Shown here: positions 10,674-25,600 of the stretch, in pieces
How positions within the stretch are numbered: the first letter of the stretch is position 1
Layout of the letters: each line of letters opens with the position of its first letter
Source: Actinostola sp. cb2023
Lineage: Eukaryota > Cnidaria > Anthozoa > Actiniaria > Actinostolidae
Length of the DNA stretch: 64,000 nucleotides
Direction of reading: 5' to 3'
Assembly (NCBI GenBank): GCA_033675265.1
Contig: JAUJYZ010000447.1
Coordinates: 124,001-188,000, forward strand
The notes under the pieces: model-generated
Databases searched by the model: none
What the model was told of the DNA's origin: nothing
Seen by the model: only the letters and a program-made list of their open reading frames with translations
Position numbers and translations under genes: made by a program

Positions 10674-13600
10674 CTATAAAAAAGAATACTTTAGAATATA
10701 TATTACCATTACTAATAATTACTGAGGGAGGGTTTTCTTCGAGTTACGCACTTCCGAGTTAGGCGCTCGGACACACCCGTTTTTACAATAACAGAGCGTA
10801 ATCTCGCAATCTGAATTGTTCTCGATTCTCCTGAGAAAAGAACATAATAATTGCTTTTGTGTCTTGGCCTAATGAGTCACCTCGCAAGTATTATGTTTGT
10901 TAAAAAGAGCTTCAAAATCGAACAAGCAGTAAGGTAGTCTAATGGATAAGTAGTGAGCGTAATGTGCGAGTGGTCAATGATTCAACTCTGGTTGATGATT
11001 TATCACTATATTTTTTTTCATGATAAGTCTGCTAAGTTAAAGGTAAGTAACATAATGGTAAATATACAATAATTTCAGTGTCTTGATCAAAGTAGTGTTT
11101 CGAATATAAGCATGTTAATTACATCCAAACCCATGGGTTTTATAATTTTTCGAGAGCAATATTTCACTCTTTACTCGTCAGTGTTTGGTGTGTAGTCAAA
11201 GACGAGAAGTTCTCCCAGGAGCGAAAAACGAAGAGCCATCAATGCCACGTAGTATGGAAGCCCAGAACACCGTTTTGCGCTTTGCTCATTTTGGTACCAA
11301 AAACGGTAATCGGCAATTTAACAAATTGAAGATGGTTTTGAGTTGTCTGTACTCTTATTGACACACACTTGACGTCATAAAATGTTCAAAACTCAAGTGG
11401 AATCACGAGCGTAGCGAGACGATTTAGTTCTAATCGTCCCTCATGATAAGTACTGGGGAGAGTAACTGGAAATTTTTCCAGTAACTGAAGAAAAAGATTT
11501 CCAGTTCCTCTCGCCAGTGCTTTCCGTACTTTCCAGTTACATCACGTGGTATTATTCTGTGCATTTGATTGGCTGGTTACCTCATGAATAATTAATGAGA
11601 AACTTATAGTAGAATATTCTCTCCTGGGTATTGTTATTCATGAGATGGTAATGAGATATGGACAATCAATCTGGCCTGGGACAAGCCTAAGCCAGACTGA
11701 ATATTGAATAACGTAGTACCCGACTTACTCGGCGCTAGGGTGGGTGGTTCGCCAACCGTCCTTCGTCTCGGACCAAGCAAATTGAAAGAGGGAGAGCATG
11801 CTTTGTGTTTTCCTGCACTAAATACGCCTCAAACCATCAAATAACTATCGATCTTTATTTGTAGCAAGTATTTAAAGAACAAGATAGAAAAGGGAGGCTT
11901 TCTAGAAGCGATAATCAAACGCATATCCACACTCATATCCCACAGCTAGGGATCCCAATTCTTGAAGCATATTATTGTATTCGTGTGACCTGATTTCTGA
12001 AATTGGATTGGCTGAAATGCTTATGAATTATTCATGAATTCGATAAAGTATCACGATTTTCAAGGCACTTTGTTTTATTTTGAGACGTCAATATTTTGTG
12101 GTATTGACGTCTCAAAATTACTGCGCGCGATTGGCTCACATGATACGATTGACAGCAAAAATGACATTTTTTTGGTATCTGGCCCAATACGGAATATATT
12201 TTCTCCCAACTAGCCGTCAATATTTTGTGGTATCGCCGTCTCAAAATCGCAATTAGTTTATAGTATTTGTACTGTACTGTGCGATGACATCCTATTATAA
12301 TCTTGAATGAAATACCAAAGCATAGAGACATTGTGTATGCGTTTTTAAGAAATAAATTATTATTATTATTATTATATTTCTCTTCCTTAAAAAGTGCATA
12401 TTTCACGTGTTGCTATGGAAACATATTTCATTTAATAAAAACGAGTTTAAAAATCGTTTTATATTCCATAGAAGATTATATAATAAACAGAATTGATGCG
12501 AAATGTATCTTCTCGTGTCGATGAAATATAACTCGTTTACTGCAAGTATTTGTCGAGTTTTAGGGACGAGTTACGAAACAGATACGCGCTTAAGTGGGCG
12601 TTGGCTATGGGTGTGACCGAGCGCGTAAATCGAAACACGAAAGGAGTAACTGAAGATAAACAGATCAGAAATGGCGGAAGGTCGGTTTACTTTTGTGAGA
12701 GACACCGAAGTGGAGCATCCTGAAAATCGGAGAAAATTGCCAAATAATACTGTTTGTATGAGGGACTGACTTGCATCCTCATGAATAGTAATGAGGGATA
12801 TTTAGTCATGGTGTTACTAGTAGAGTCTGCTATGCATTTACTTATATCTTGCAAAACACTAATAACTTTTATCCACGTTTATACTATATGTCAGCTTTCG
12901 AATGCTAACAAGACAACAGAGAGCCGAATCTTTCGATGGAGATTTTTCGAAACCGTGGGTAAAAAAAGACGTGATGTATTAGAGTACTTACTCCATGCTT
13001 TCGGAGATATTCAAATCTTCTTTCACAGACATTTCTGTCCAACCAAGAAATGAATGTTCTCTACAAACTTGGTCAATAGTTTCCTTGGGGAGAGGTCTTG
13101 AAGATAGATCACTCTATTAGAAACATCAACACAATTAAAATATAGTACTGTGATGTACTGCAACACCACACAGAGATCACTTCCCTGCATACACCAGCAA
13201 CACTTGTCCACTACACAGAGATCACTTCCCTGCATACACCAGCAACACTTGTCCACTACACAGAGATCACTTCCTTGCATACACCAGCAACACTTGTCCA
13301 CTACACAGAGATCACTTCCCTGCATACACCAGCAACACTTGTCCACTACACAGAGATCACTTCCCTGCATACACCAGCAACACTTGTCCGCTACACAGAG
13401 ATCACTTCCCTGCATACACCAGCAACACTTGTCCGCTACACAGAGATCACTTCCCTGCATACACCAGCAACACTTGTCCACTACACAGAGATCACTTCCC
13501 TGCATACACCAGCAACACTTGTCCACTACACAGAGATCACTTCCCTGCATACACCAGCAACACTTGTCCACTACACAGAGATCACTTCCCTGCATACACC

Positions 13601-16600
13601 AGCAACACTTGTCCACTACACAGAGATCACTTCCCTGCATACACCAGCAACACTTGTCCACTACACAGAGATCACTTCCCTGCATACACCAGCAACACTT
13701 GTCCACTACACAGAGATCACTTCCCTGCATACACCAGCAACACTTGTCCGCTACACAGAGATCACTTCCCTGCATACACCAGCAACACTTGTCCGCTACA
13801 CAGAGATCACTTCCCTGCATACACCAGCAACACTTGTCCACTACACAGAGATCACTTCCCAGCATACACCAGCAACACTTGTCCACTACACAGAGATCAC
13901 TTCCCTGCATACACCAGCAACACTTGTCCACTACACAGAGATCACTTCCCTGCATACACCAGCAACACTTGTCCACTACACAGAGATCACTTCCCTGCAT
14001 ACACCAGCAACACTTGTCCACTACACAGAGATCACTTCCCTGCATACACCAGCAACACTTGTCCACTACACAGAGATCACTTCCCTGCATACACCAGCAA
14101 CACTTGTCCACTACACAGAGATCACTTCCCTGCATACACCAGCAACACTTGTCCACTACACAGAGATCACTTCCCTGCATACACCAGCAACACTTGTCCA
14201 CTACACAGAGATCACTTCCCTGCATACACCAGCAACACTTGTCCACTACACAGAGATCACTTCCCTGCATACACCAGCAACACTTGTCCACTACACAGAG
14301 ATCACTTCCCTGCATACACCAGCAACACTTGTCCACTACACAGAGATCACTTCCCTGCATACACCAGCAACACTTGTCCACTACAGAGATCACTTCCCTG
14401 CATACACCAGCAACACTTGTCCACTACACAGAGATCACTTCCCTGCATACACCAGCAACACTTGTCCACTACATAGAGATCACTTCCCTGCATACACCAG
14501 CAACACTTGTCCACTACACAGAGATCACTTCCCTGCATACACCGGCAACACTTGTCCACTACACAGAGATCACTTCCCTGCATACACCAGCAACACTTGT
14601 CCACTACACAGAGATCACTTCCCTGCATACACCAGCAACACTTGTCAACTATACAGAGATCACTTCCCTGCATACACCAGCAACACTTGTCCACTACACA
14701 GAGATCACTTCCCTGCATACACCAGCAACACTTGTCCACCACAGAGATCACTTCCCTGCATACACCAGCAACACTTGTCCACTACACAGAGATCACTTCC
14801 CTGCATACACCAGCAACACTTGTCCACTACACAGAGATCACTTCCCTGCATACACCAGCAAAACTTGTCCACTACACAGAGATCACTGATCAGAAACCTA
14901 ACTCCACGTGGATGACTAGGTAAACTTCGCTCGTAGTGGGAAGACGCAGTTTATGTCGTAGTGAACCGGATTGGTACTGGTCCGGTATACGAAGTCCAAC
15001 GCGAGAAAGGTGGAGGTTTTTATTTTCATTTCTATTGTATATTATTTGAGGACCTCCCTGAAAACCACGTTATGTGATGGGCGCTTCCTCCTTAAAGATT
15101 AAATATTATTATTATAGGTAAAGAACGCGTATTGCATAGGAATCTCATACTACCATGCGAGTTCCTCCAGCTAACCAATCAACGACCCCCAGCAAAGACA
15201 GGGACAACAACAGCAACAGAATATGGCCCAGAAGGACTCAGCAGAGCCAGACAGCACAAACAGTGAAAGCGACGACGATTTCCAGAGTCAGAGTGACTGA
15301 GCAGGCTTCTCCGGTCGGAGGGGAAGAACGAGAGCAGGACTTAGGAAGTGTTGGAGACGTCAAGGATAACAGTCAGGACTTAGTAAGTGTTGGGGACGTC
15401 GAGGATAACAGTCAGGACTTAGTAAATGTTGGGGACGTAGAGGATAACAGTCAGGACTTAGTAAGTGTTGGAGACGTCGAGGATAACAGTCAGGACTTAG
15501 TAAATGTTGGGGACGTCGAGGATAACAGTCAGGACTTAGGAAGTGTTGGGGATGTCGAGGATAACAGTCAGGACTTAGGAAGTGTTGGGGACGTCGAGGA
15601 TAACAGTCAGGACTTAGGAAGTGTTGGAAACGTCGAGGATAACAGTCAGGACTTAGGAAGTGTTGGGGACGTCGAGGATAACAGTCAGGACTTAGGAAGT
15701 GTTGGAGACATCGAGGATAACAGTCAGGACTTAGTAAGTGTTGGAGACATCGAGGATAACAGTCAGGACTTAGGAAGTGTTGGAGACGTCGAGGATAACA
15801 GTCAGGACTTAGTAAATGTTGGGGACGTCGAGGATAACAGTCAGGACTTAGGAAGTGTTGGAGACATCGAGGATAACAGTCAGGACTTAGTAAGTGTTGG
15901 AGACGTCGAGGATAACAGTCAGGACTTAGGAAGTGTTGGAGACGTCGAGGATAACAGTCAGGACTTAGTAAATGTTGGGGACGTCGAGGATAACAGTCAG
16001 GACTTAGTAAGTGTTGGGGACGTCGAGGATAACAGTCAGGACTTAGTAAGTGTTGGAAACGTCGAGAATAACAGTCAGGACTTAGGAAGTGTTGGAGACG
16101 TCGAGGATAATAGTCAGGACTTAGTAAATGTTGGGGACGTCGAGGATAACAGTCAGGACTTAGTAAGTGTTGGGGACGTCGAGGATAACAGTCAGGACTT
16201 AGTAAATGTTGGGGACGTCGAGGATAACAGTCAGGACTTAGTAAATGTTGGCGACGTCGAGGATAACAGTCAGGACTTAGGAAGTGTTGGAGACGTCGAG
16301 GATAACAGTCAGGACTTAGGAAGTGTTGGAGATGTCGAGGATAACAGTCAGGACTTAGGAAGTGTTGGGGACGTCGAGGATAACAGTCAGGACTTAGTAA
16401 ATGTTGGGGACGTCGAGGATAACAGTCAGGACTTAGTAAATGTTGGCGACGTCGAGGATAACAGTCAGGACTTAGGAAGTGTTGGAGACGTCGAGGATAA
16501 CAGTCAGGACTTAGGAAGTGTTGGAGATGTCGAGGATAACAGTCAGGACTTAGGAAGTGTTGGGGACGTCGAGGATAACAGTCAGGACTTAGGAAGTGTT

Positions 16601-19600
16601 GGGGACGTCGAGGATAACAGTCAGGACTTAGGAAGTGTTGGGGACGTCGAGGATAACAGTCAGGACTTAGTAAATGTTGGGGACGTCGAGGATAACAGTC
16701 AGGACTTAGTAAGTGTTGGGGACGTCGAGGATAACAGTCAGGACTTAGGAAGTGTTGGGGACGTCGAGGATCTAAACATACTCTTAGCTTTCTCAAAGTA
16801 AGGACGACATTTTTTAGTTTGAAAGACATGTTTCGACAGATCTGTTGCCATCTTCAGTTATGATAATTACAATTACTCTTAGCTTTGCTCTTCTCATTAG
16901 TTGTCTCAGACAGGACAATGCTGTTGACCCAATCTGTTGCTTTGTTGACAGGAGCTATTACACCAAGTTCCAGCATTTCGTCGATTTCTTGTTTGTACAC
17001 GTCACGCAGATGTACTGGTACTGACCGTGGTGGGTGGATGGCAGGTTCTGCTGTTGGCTCAAGAGTGATGTGATATGGTTTCATGTTGCGGAAGGTGCCT
17101 AGACCTTCAAAGCAGTCTTTGTAGTCATTCAGCAGTGTTTCCTTGATAAGGGCTGGGCTTGTTTTGCTGTCGTTCTGGTTGTTGTTTGTAGGTTGGGAGG
17201 TTTCCTGTCCTTGAGATAAACTACAGTTGAATTTAACAAGTCCTAGGTCACTAGATGATTTGCAACCTAGCATGGCAGGACCTTCAACTTCAGTGACATT
17301 AAATGTAATTGGTTTCACTTCACCTTTGTGATGTACATACAATTGACAGGCGCCAATGTTCTTTATTTCGTGTCCACCATAAGCAATGATTTTGAATGAG
17401 GGTTTATCATGTAATTTCAAAACTTATAGGACAAAAATATGATTATCATAGCTGGAAAGAGCTCGTTGAAATTAGTAAAAATGTGAAGATTGGAAAAGAT
17501 CGCTTCACAAATTGCGAAGACATGAATTTTCAAAAATCGAATTTTTAGATCAAAACCTTTGTTAATTTACGCTGTTTGCCTACCAACAAAGGTTTTCATT
17601 AAAACATACGATTTTTGAACATTCACATATTCACAATTCTAGCATTTCATAGTGAACCATGTAAGTATGTGTACATACCTTGTTTCCTGCTAAGACACAC
17701 GGTATGGTTTTCCCACCAGGTAAAGTACACTTGCTGTCCAAATCTTGCTTCCATCGAACAGTGCTGTAAAATGTCTGTGGACTTGTCAGGTCAAACATAA
17801 TCACACATGCTGCTGCACCCTTATAATATACTCTAGTCATTGATGTGAATCGTTCTTGACCTGCAAATACAACATAGTCTGTGTTGCTACATTAAAGTGA
17901 TGTTCATATCAGTGACTACATGTCAGGTACCTTGTAACATGCCACAACATACCCCTCATTCTAACAAGAATGAAACAGGAGTGTAGTAGACAAGAGCCTT
18001 ATCAAATGAAATCTTACATTCTAATGCAAATGCAAAACCTCATCAACCTCATACCTGTGTCATAGAGTCTGGACTGGGATACCTGTGTCATAGAGTCTGG
18101 CATGGGATACCTGTGTCATAGAGTCTGGCATGGGATACCTGTGTCATAGAGTCTGGTATGGCATACCTGTGCCATAGAGTCTGGTATGGGATACCTGTGT
18201 CATAGAGTCTGGTATGGGATACCTGTCTCATAGAGTCTGGTATGGGATACCTGTGTCATAGAGTCTGGTATGGGATACCTGTGTCATAGAGTCTGGTATG
18301 GGATACCTGTGTCATAGAGTCTGATATGGGATACCTGTGTCATAGAGTCTGGATTGGGATACCTGTGTCATAGAGTCTGGTATGGCATACCTGTGTCATA
18401 GAGTCTGGTATGGGATACCTGTGTCATAGAGTCTGGTGTGGGATACCTGTGTCATAGAGTCTGGACTGGGATACCTGTGCCATAGAGTCTGGACTGGGAT
18501 ACCTGTGTCATAGAGTCTGGTATGGGATACCTGTCTCATAGAGTCTGGTATGGGATACCTGTGTCATAGAGTCTGGTATGGGATACCTGTGTCATAGAGT
18601 CTGGTATGGGATACCTGTGTCATAGAGTCTGGTATGGGATACCTGCGTCATAGAGTCTGGTATGGGATACCTGCGTCATAGAGTCTGGTATGGGATACCT
18701 GTGTCATAGAGTCTGGTATGGGATACCTGTGTCATAGAGTCTGGTATGGGATACCTGTGTCATAGAGTCTGGTATGGGATACCTGTGTCATAGAGTCTGG
18801 ACTGGGATACCTGTGCCATAGAGTATGGACTGGGATACCTGTGTCATAGAGTCTGGTATGGGATACCTGTGTCATAGAGTCTGGTATGGGATACTTGTGT
18901 CATAGAGTCTGGACTGGGATACCTGTGTCATAGAGACTGGCATGGGATACCTGTGTCATAGAGTCTGGACTGGGATACCTGTGTCATAGAGTCTGGTATG
19001 GGATACCTGTGTCATAGAGTCTGGTATGGGATGATACCTGTGTCATAGAGTCTGGTATGGGATCCCTGTGTCATAGAGTCTGGTATGGGATACCTGTGTC
19101 ATAGAGACTGAACTGGGATACCTGTGTCATAGATACTATTACGAACAACCCTCTATTATGAACACCCCTCTATTATGAACACCCCTCTATTATGAACACC
19201 CCTCTATTATGAACACCCCTCTATTATGAACACCCCTCTACTACGAATACCCCTCTACTACGAACACCCCTCTATTATGAACATCCCTCTATTATGAACA
19301 CCCCTCTATTATGAACAACCCTCTCTTATCAACACCCCTCTATTATGAACACCCCTCTATTATCAACACCCCTCTATTATCAACACCCCTCTATTATCAA
19401 CACCCCCTATTACACCCCTCTATTATCAACACCCCTCTATTATCAACACCCCTCTATTATCAACACCCCTCTATTATGAACACCCCTCTATTATCAACAC
19501 CCCTCTATTATCAACACCCCTCTATTATGAACACCCCTCTATTATGAACACCCCTCTCTTAATTATGAACACCCCTCTATTATGAACAACCTCTATTATG

Positions 19601-22600
19601 AATACCCCTCTATTATGAACACCCCTCTATTATCAACACCCCTCTATTATCGACACCCCTCTATTATCGACACCCCTCTATTATCAACACCCCTCTATTA
19701 TCAACACCCCTCTATTATCAACACCCCTCTATTAACAAAACCCTTCTATTATCAACACCTCTCTATTATCAACACCCCTCTATTATCAACACCCCTCTAT
19801 TATGAACACCCCTCTATTATGAACAACCCTCTCTTATGAACACCCCTCTATTATCAACACCCCTCTATTATCAACACCCCTCTATTATCAACACCCCTCT
19901 ATTATCAACACCCCTCTATTATCAACACCCCTCTATTATCAACACCCCTCTATTATCAACACTCCTCTATTAACAACACCCCTGTATTATCAACACCCCT
20001 CTATTATCAACACCCCTGTATTATGAACAACCCTCTATTATGAAAACCCCTCTATTATGAACATCCCTCTAATATGAACACCCCTCTATTATGAACACCC
20101 CTCTATTATGAACACCCCTCTATTATCAACACCCCTCTATATATCAACATCCCTCTATTATCAACACCCCTCTATTATCAACACCCCTCTATTATGAACA
20201 CCCCTCTATTATCAACACCCCTCTATTATCAACACCCCTCTATTATCAACACCCCTCTATTATCAAACCCTCTTTTATGAACACCCCTCTATCATCAACA
20301 CCCCTCTATTATCAACACCCCTCTCTTATCAACACCCCTCTATTATCAACACCCCTTTATTATGAACAGCCCTCTATTATGAAACCCCCTCTATTATGAA
20401 CACCCCTCTATTATGAACACCCCTCTATTATGAACAACCCTCTATTATGAACACCCCTCTATTATCAACACCCCTCTATTATCGACACCCTGTTATTATC
20501 AACATCCCTCTATTATCAACACCCCTCTATTATCAACACCCCTCTATTATCAACACCCCTGTATTATCAAAACCCCTCTATTATCAAACACCCCTCTATT
20601 ATCAACACCTCTCTATTATCAACACCCCTCTATTATCAACACCCCTCTATTATCAACACCCCTCTATTATGAACAACCCTCTATTATCAACACCCCTCTA
20701 TTATCAACACCCCTCTATTATCAACACCCCTCTATTATCAACACCCCTCTATTATCAACACCCCTCTATTATGAACAACCCTCTATTATGAACACCCCTC
20801 TATTATCAACACCCCTCTATTATCGACACCCTGTTATTATCAACACCCCTCTATTATCAACACCCCTCTATTATCAACACCCCTCTATTATCAACACCCC
20901 TCTATTATCAAAACCCCTCTATTATCAACACCCCTCTATTATCAACACCTCTCTATTATCAACACCCCTCTATTATCAACACCCCTCTATTATCAACACC
21001 CCTCTATTATGAACAACCCTCTATTATCAACACCCCTCTATTATCAACACCCCTCTATTATCAACACCCCTCTATTATCAACACCCCTCTATTATCAACA
21101 CCCCTCTATTATGAACAACCCTCTATTATGAACACCCCTCTATTATGAACACCCCTCTATAATGAACACTCCTCTATTATGAACACCCCTCTGTTATGAA
21201 CACCCCTCTATTTTGAACACCCCTCTATTATCAACACCCCTCTATATATGAACCCTCTATTATCAAACAACCCTCTATTATCAACACCCCTCTATTATCA
21301 ACAACCCTCTATTATCAACACCCCTCTATTATCGACAGCCCTCTATTATCAACACCCTCTATTATCAACAGCCCTCTATTATGAACACCCCTCTATTATC
21401 AACACCCCTCTATTATCAACACCCCTCTATTATCAACACCCCTCTATTATCAACACCCCTCTATTATCAACACCCCTCTATTATCAACACCCCTCTATTA
21501 TCAACACCCCTCTATTATCAACACCCCTCTATTATCAACACCCCTCTATTATCAACACCCCTCTATTTTTATGTGTTGATAATAGTGAGATGTTTGGCAT
21601 ATGATAGTGTGATTGTTTGAATAGTACATGAATGTGTTTTACCTGCTATATCCCACAGCTTGGATCCAATATAGAAGAGGAAAAGAAATGTCAGTACTAC
21701 TGTACTGTCGATGTACATGGACATTATATGATGAGCAATTTTACCTGTAATCGTACGGTAACATCATCTGACCATCTTATCACTTTGAGAGCAAAATCAA
21801 CTGAAACACAAGCATGGAAACCGATTACCTGTGTACTTGCTAATTACCCTGTAGTGTACTTGCTATTACCCTGTGTACTTGCTATTACCCTGTGTACTTG
21901 CTATTATACCCTGTGTACTTGCTATCACCCTGTGTACTTGCTATTACCCTGTGTACTTGCTATTACCCTGTGTACTTGCTATTGTACTTGCTATTACCCT
22001 GTGTACTTGCTATTGTACTTGCTATTACCCTGTGTACTTGCTATTACCCTGTGTACTTGCTATTACCCTGTGTACTTGCTATTGTACTTGCTATCACCCT
22101 GTGTACTTGCTATTACCCTGTGTACTTGCTATTACCCTGTGTACTTGCTATTACCGACTGTACTTGCTATTACCCTGTGTACTTGCTATTACCCTGTGTA
22201 CTTGCTATCACCCTGTGTACTTGCTATTACCCTGTGTACTTGCTATTACCCTGTGTACTTGCTATTACCCTGTGTACTTGCTATTACCCTGTGTACTTGC
22301 TATTACCCTGTGTACTTGCTATTACCCTGTGTACTTGCTATTACCCTGTGTACTTGCTATTACCCTGTGTACTTGCTATTGTACTTGCTATTACCCTGTG
22401 TACTTGCTATTGTACTTGCTATTACCCTGTGTACTTGCTATTACCCTGTGTACTTGCTATTACCCTGTGTACTTGCTTGCTATTGTACTTGCTATTACCC
22501 TGTGTACTTGCTATTACCCTGTGTACTTGCTATTGTACTTGCTATTACCCTGTGTACTTGCTATTACCCTGTGTACTTGCTAATTACCCTGTAGTGTACT

Positions 22601-25600
22601 TGCTATTACCCTGTGTACTTGCTATTACCCTGTGTACTTGCTATTACCCTGTAGTGTACTTGCTATTACCCTGTGTACTTGCTATTACCCTGTGTACTTG
22701 CTATTACCCTGTGTACTTGCTATTACCCTGTGTACTTGCTATTACTCCCCTTACCCTTAGGTACATTAAAGTATACCCCAAATGTACCTAAGGTATACCC
22801 TAAATGAACCTTTTTAAGAATACATGTGTGTACTTAGGGTATACTACTCCCCTTACCAAAATTCAGGTTCAACAATGTTAAAGTATACATACCCAAATGT
22901 ACCTAAATATATACCCTAAATGTAACTTGCTTTTTATTCAGTTCAACAATGTACCTCAAAATACCCGACATACCCCAAATGTAGGTAGGTTTAAATATAT
23001 ACCCCAAACATACCCTTGCATTTTTATTCAGTTCAACAATGTACCTCAAATGTACCCGACATACCCCAAATGTACATCGTGTTAGAAATATATACCCCAA
23101 CTGTACCTCTTGCATTTTTATTCAGTTCAACAATGTACCTTAAATGTACCTCATGTACTACTGTACATGCTGCAGTCTACTCACTTTACTTTATAGTCAT
23201 TTGCCTGGAGTTTTCCAAGATTTTCTCCTATTAAACTTTGCACTTCTTATTGTTGGGAAGACTGAAGATTATCACACAGATTTCCTCTTGGTATTTTTGC
23301 TAATTTGGACAAAAGCATCGATGAAAGTTTATCATTTTACCAAACACAAACACACTGCAGTTTGACAGTCATCTTGTATGAACAAACAAAATGATATGGT
23401 CAGCAGTCACACACACTCGATCACATGACTAAAATACGGCTGCTGATTGGTCCATGGCACGTTTGCACATGCACGAAGAGACTTAGCGTGTTTGCAGTGT
23501 TTGAACAAGATCTCAAGAAACTCATGGCTTTTTATTCGTTTTTATGCCGGTAAGAACGACTGTTTAGCTATTTTTGAAGTAAGTAATACAAGTAAAACAG
23601 CATAGCAAACTTCTACATGTCTTTCAGGCACATTGGAAGAGAAAAACTTCGATAAAACGACTTGCTGTTAACAACCACATCGATTCTACTCTCTACGTAC
23701 GGCTCTAGCTAATCTGTAAGTACCACAATAAAATACATAGATACTTAAACTTAAGCTTATATAAAAATGTAGATATATAGATTGATAGTTCATTTACAAA
23801 TTACATTGACTCCCAAAATGCTGAATTACATAATTTGAATAAAACAAAAACTAAACAGGTTGCATTAAGTCTTATGTATTACTTGTAGTTTGGATTGCCG
23901 TCATCATAGATCTGTTTAATGTCTTGTTTTTGGACTATAACTTAAGTCTTAATAGCCTATGGCCAATTTGAATCAATGAATGACTGTCTTTATTATTTCT
24001 ATTTAGTTTCAGGTATTCATTGTTCAACAAGCTAATAAAGCCAATGAAAGATTTGGTTACAAGCATTGTTAGCCTGACAAAATACATATGGTAGACACAA
24101 AAGCTAAGTTCAACACTTTGACTTTGACAGCAAACAACTGCTTATGTAAAACATATTATGATTTATGTCATATGTTATCAATCATATTAGTAAACTATTG
24201 TACAAATATTGATAATTACATGTACAACAAGAATGTTTGTAGGCTTTAATTGCATTAAAATGATAAGTTGTACTATATTTTAAAATTGTCTCTTCAAAAA
24301 GTTGTAAAAGTATGCTACCCGGGTATACCCCAATCCAGGGTACATTTGAGGTACATTTCAAGGTTCCAAAAGTATGCTACCCCGGGTATACCCCAATTCA
24401 GGGTACATTTCAAGGTTCCAAAAGTATGCTACCCCGGGTATACCCCAATTCAGGGTACATTTCAAAAGGATCCAAAAGTATGCTACCCCGGGTATACCCC
24501 AATTCAGGGTACATTTCAAAAGGTTCCAAAAGTATGCTACCCCGGGTTAACCCTTGCAAAATTGAACTAAGAATTCCTAAGAATTCCTAGGAATTTCCTA
24601 GGAATTCCTAGGAATTTATTCTTAGGAATTCCCAAGAATTCTTGGGAATTCCTAGGAATTCTCAGCTTAGAACATTCTTGAGAATTCTTAGGAATTCTTG
24701 AGAATTCTTAGGAATTCTTGAGAATTCTCAGGATTCTTAGGAAAGAATTCCTAAGAATTCCTAGGAATTCTTAGGAATTCTTGAGAATGAGCTTGTGTCA
24801 CCTGTCACGTGACTTTTTAAATTTTCACTGAAGACAAACGAAAATACCATAACTGGAAAGAGCATACTAAAGTTAGTAAAAGTGGAAAGTTTGAAGGGAA
24901 GTAAGTAAATAGGGCAATAGTTACAGGCATTCAAACTTTGCCTTTTTTGTATGGAAATGTATGTTGGAAGGCAACGCTTGCCCTCCAAGCGAAAAACCCA
25001 TACAAATCCTTGTCAAAGCGGGAAACTTTGAAAGCCTTTAACTTTTGTCTTATTTGCTTGATTCTTTCAAAATTTTCAACTTTTACTAATTTTAGTATGC
25101 TCGTTCAAGTTATGATATTTTCGTCTGCCTTCGGTGAAAATTTAAAAAGTCACGTGACAGGTGACACAAGCCCATTCCTAGGAATTAATTCACGGTATTT
25201 TGGGACGCGAATTCTTAGGAATTCCTAGGAATTCTCAGCTTAAGAATATGGTGGAACATTCTTGAGAATTCTTAGGAATTCTTGAGAATTGCTTGATTGG
25301 GGTGAAATAGAGAAATTCTTGAGAATTCTTAGGAATTCTTGAGAATTCTTAGGAATACTTGAGAATTCTTAGGAATTCTTGAGAATGAATTCTTGGGAAT
25401 TCTTGAGAAACTCTGTAACCTTGGTAACAAGACATATAATCATTTCAGGTAAAACTGATTTTAATTGAAATAAATATGATTTTTTTGGTATTCACAAGAC
25501 TTTATAGTGAAATAGTAATAATAAAATTCCAAAAATAAATATTATTATAAAACACCAACGAACCAGATTCTGCATATTAATCTAATTTTCATGTCATTTT

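Larger units (their letters stand above)
10674..12991. other. Rab intron 5: fragments of dispersed repeats
   Basis: Holds a tRNA-like segment (about 10927-10992), the inverse dispersed-repeat copy at 11356-11407, a perfect 17-bp hairpin at 12077-12118 and its decayed relative at 12210-12250, and a short ATT run near 12353-12374. No minisatellite lies in this intron. Confidence 0.5.

Noticed and set aside
10927..10992. Functional tRNA gene
   Set aside because: A-box-like and B-box-like words are present but the acceptor and anticodon stems do not form; kept only as a possible SINE head.
13150..14915. Reading frames of 450-580 codons on both strands in the 45-bp array
   Set aside because: The unit length is divisible by 3 and contains few stops, so frames stay open automatically in several frames and both strands. 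No start context or non-repeat domain supports coding.
15155..16801. 548-codon plus-strand frame with a 13-residue repeat (DNSQDL...)
   Set aside because: The repeat is a 39-bp minisatellite open on both strands, and the upstream part is a frame of decayed Gypsy sequence, not a gene start.
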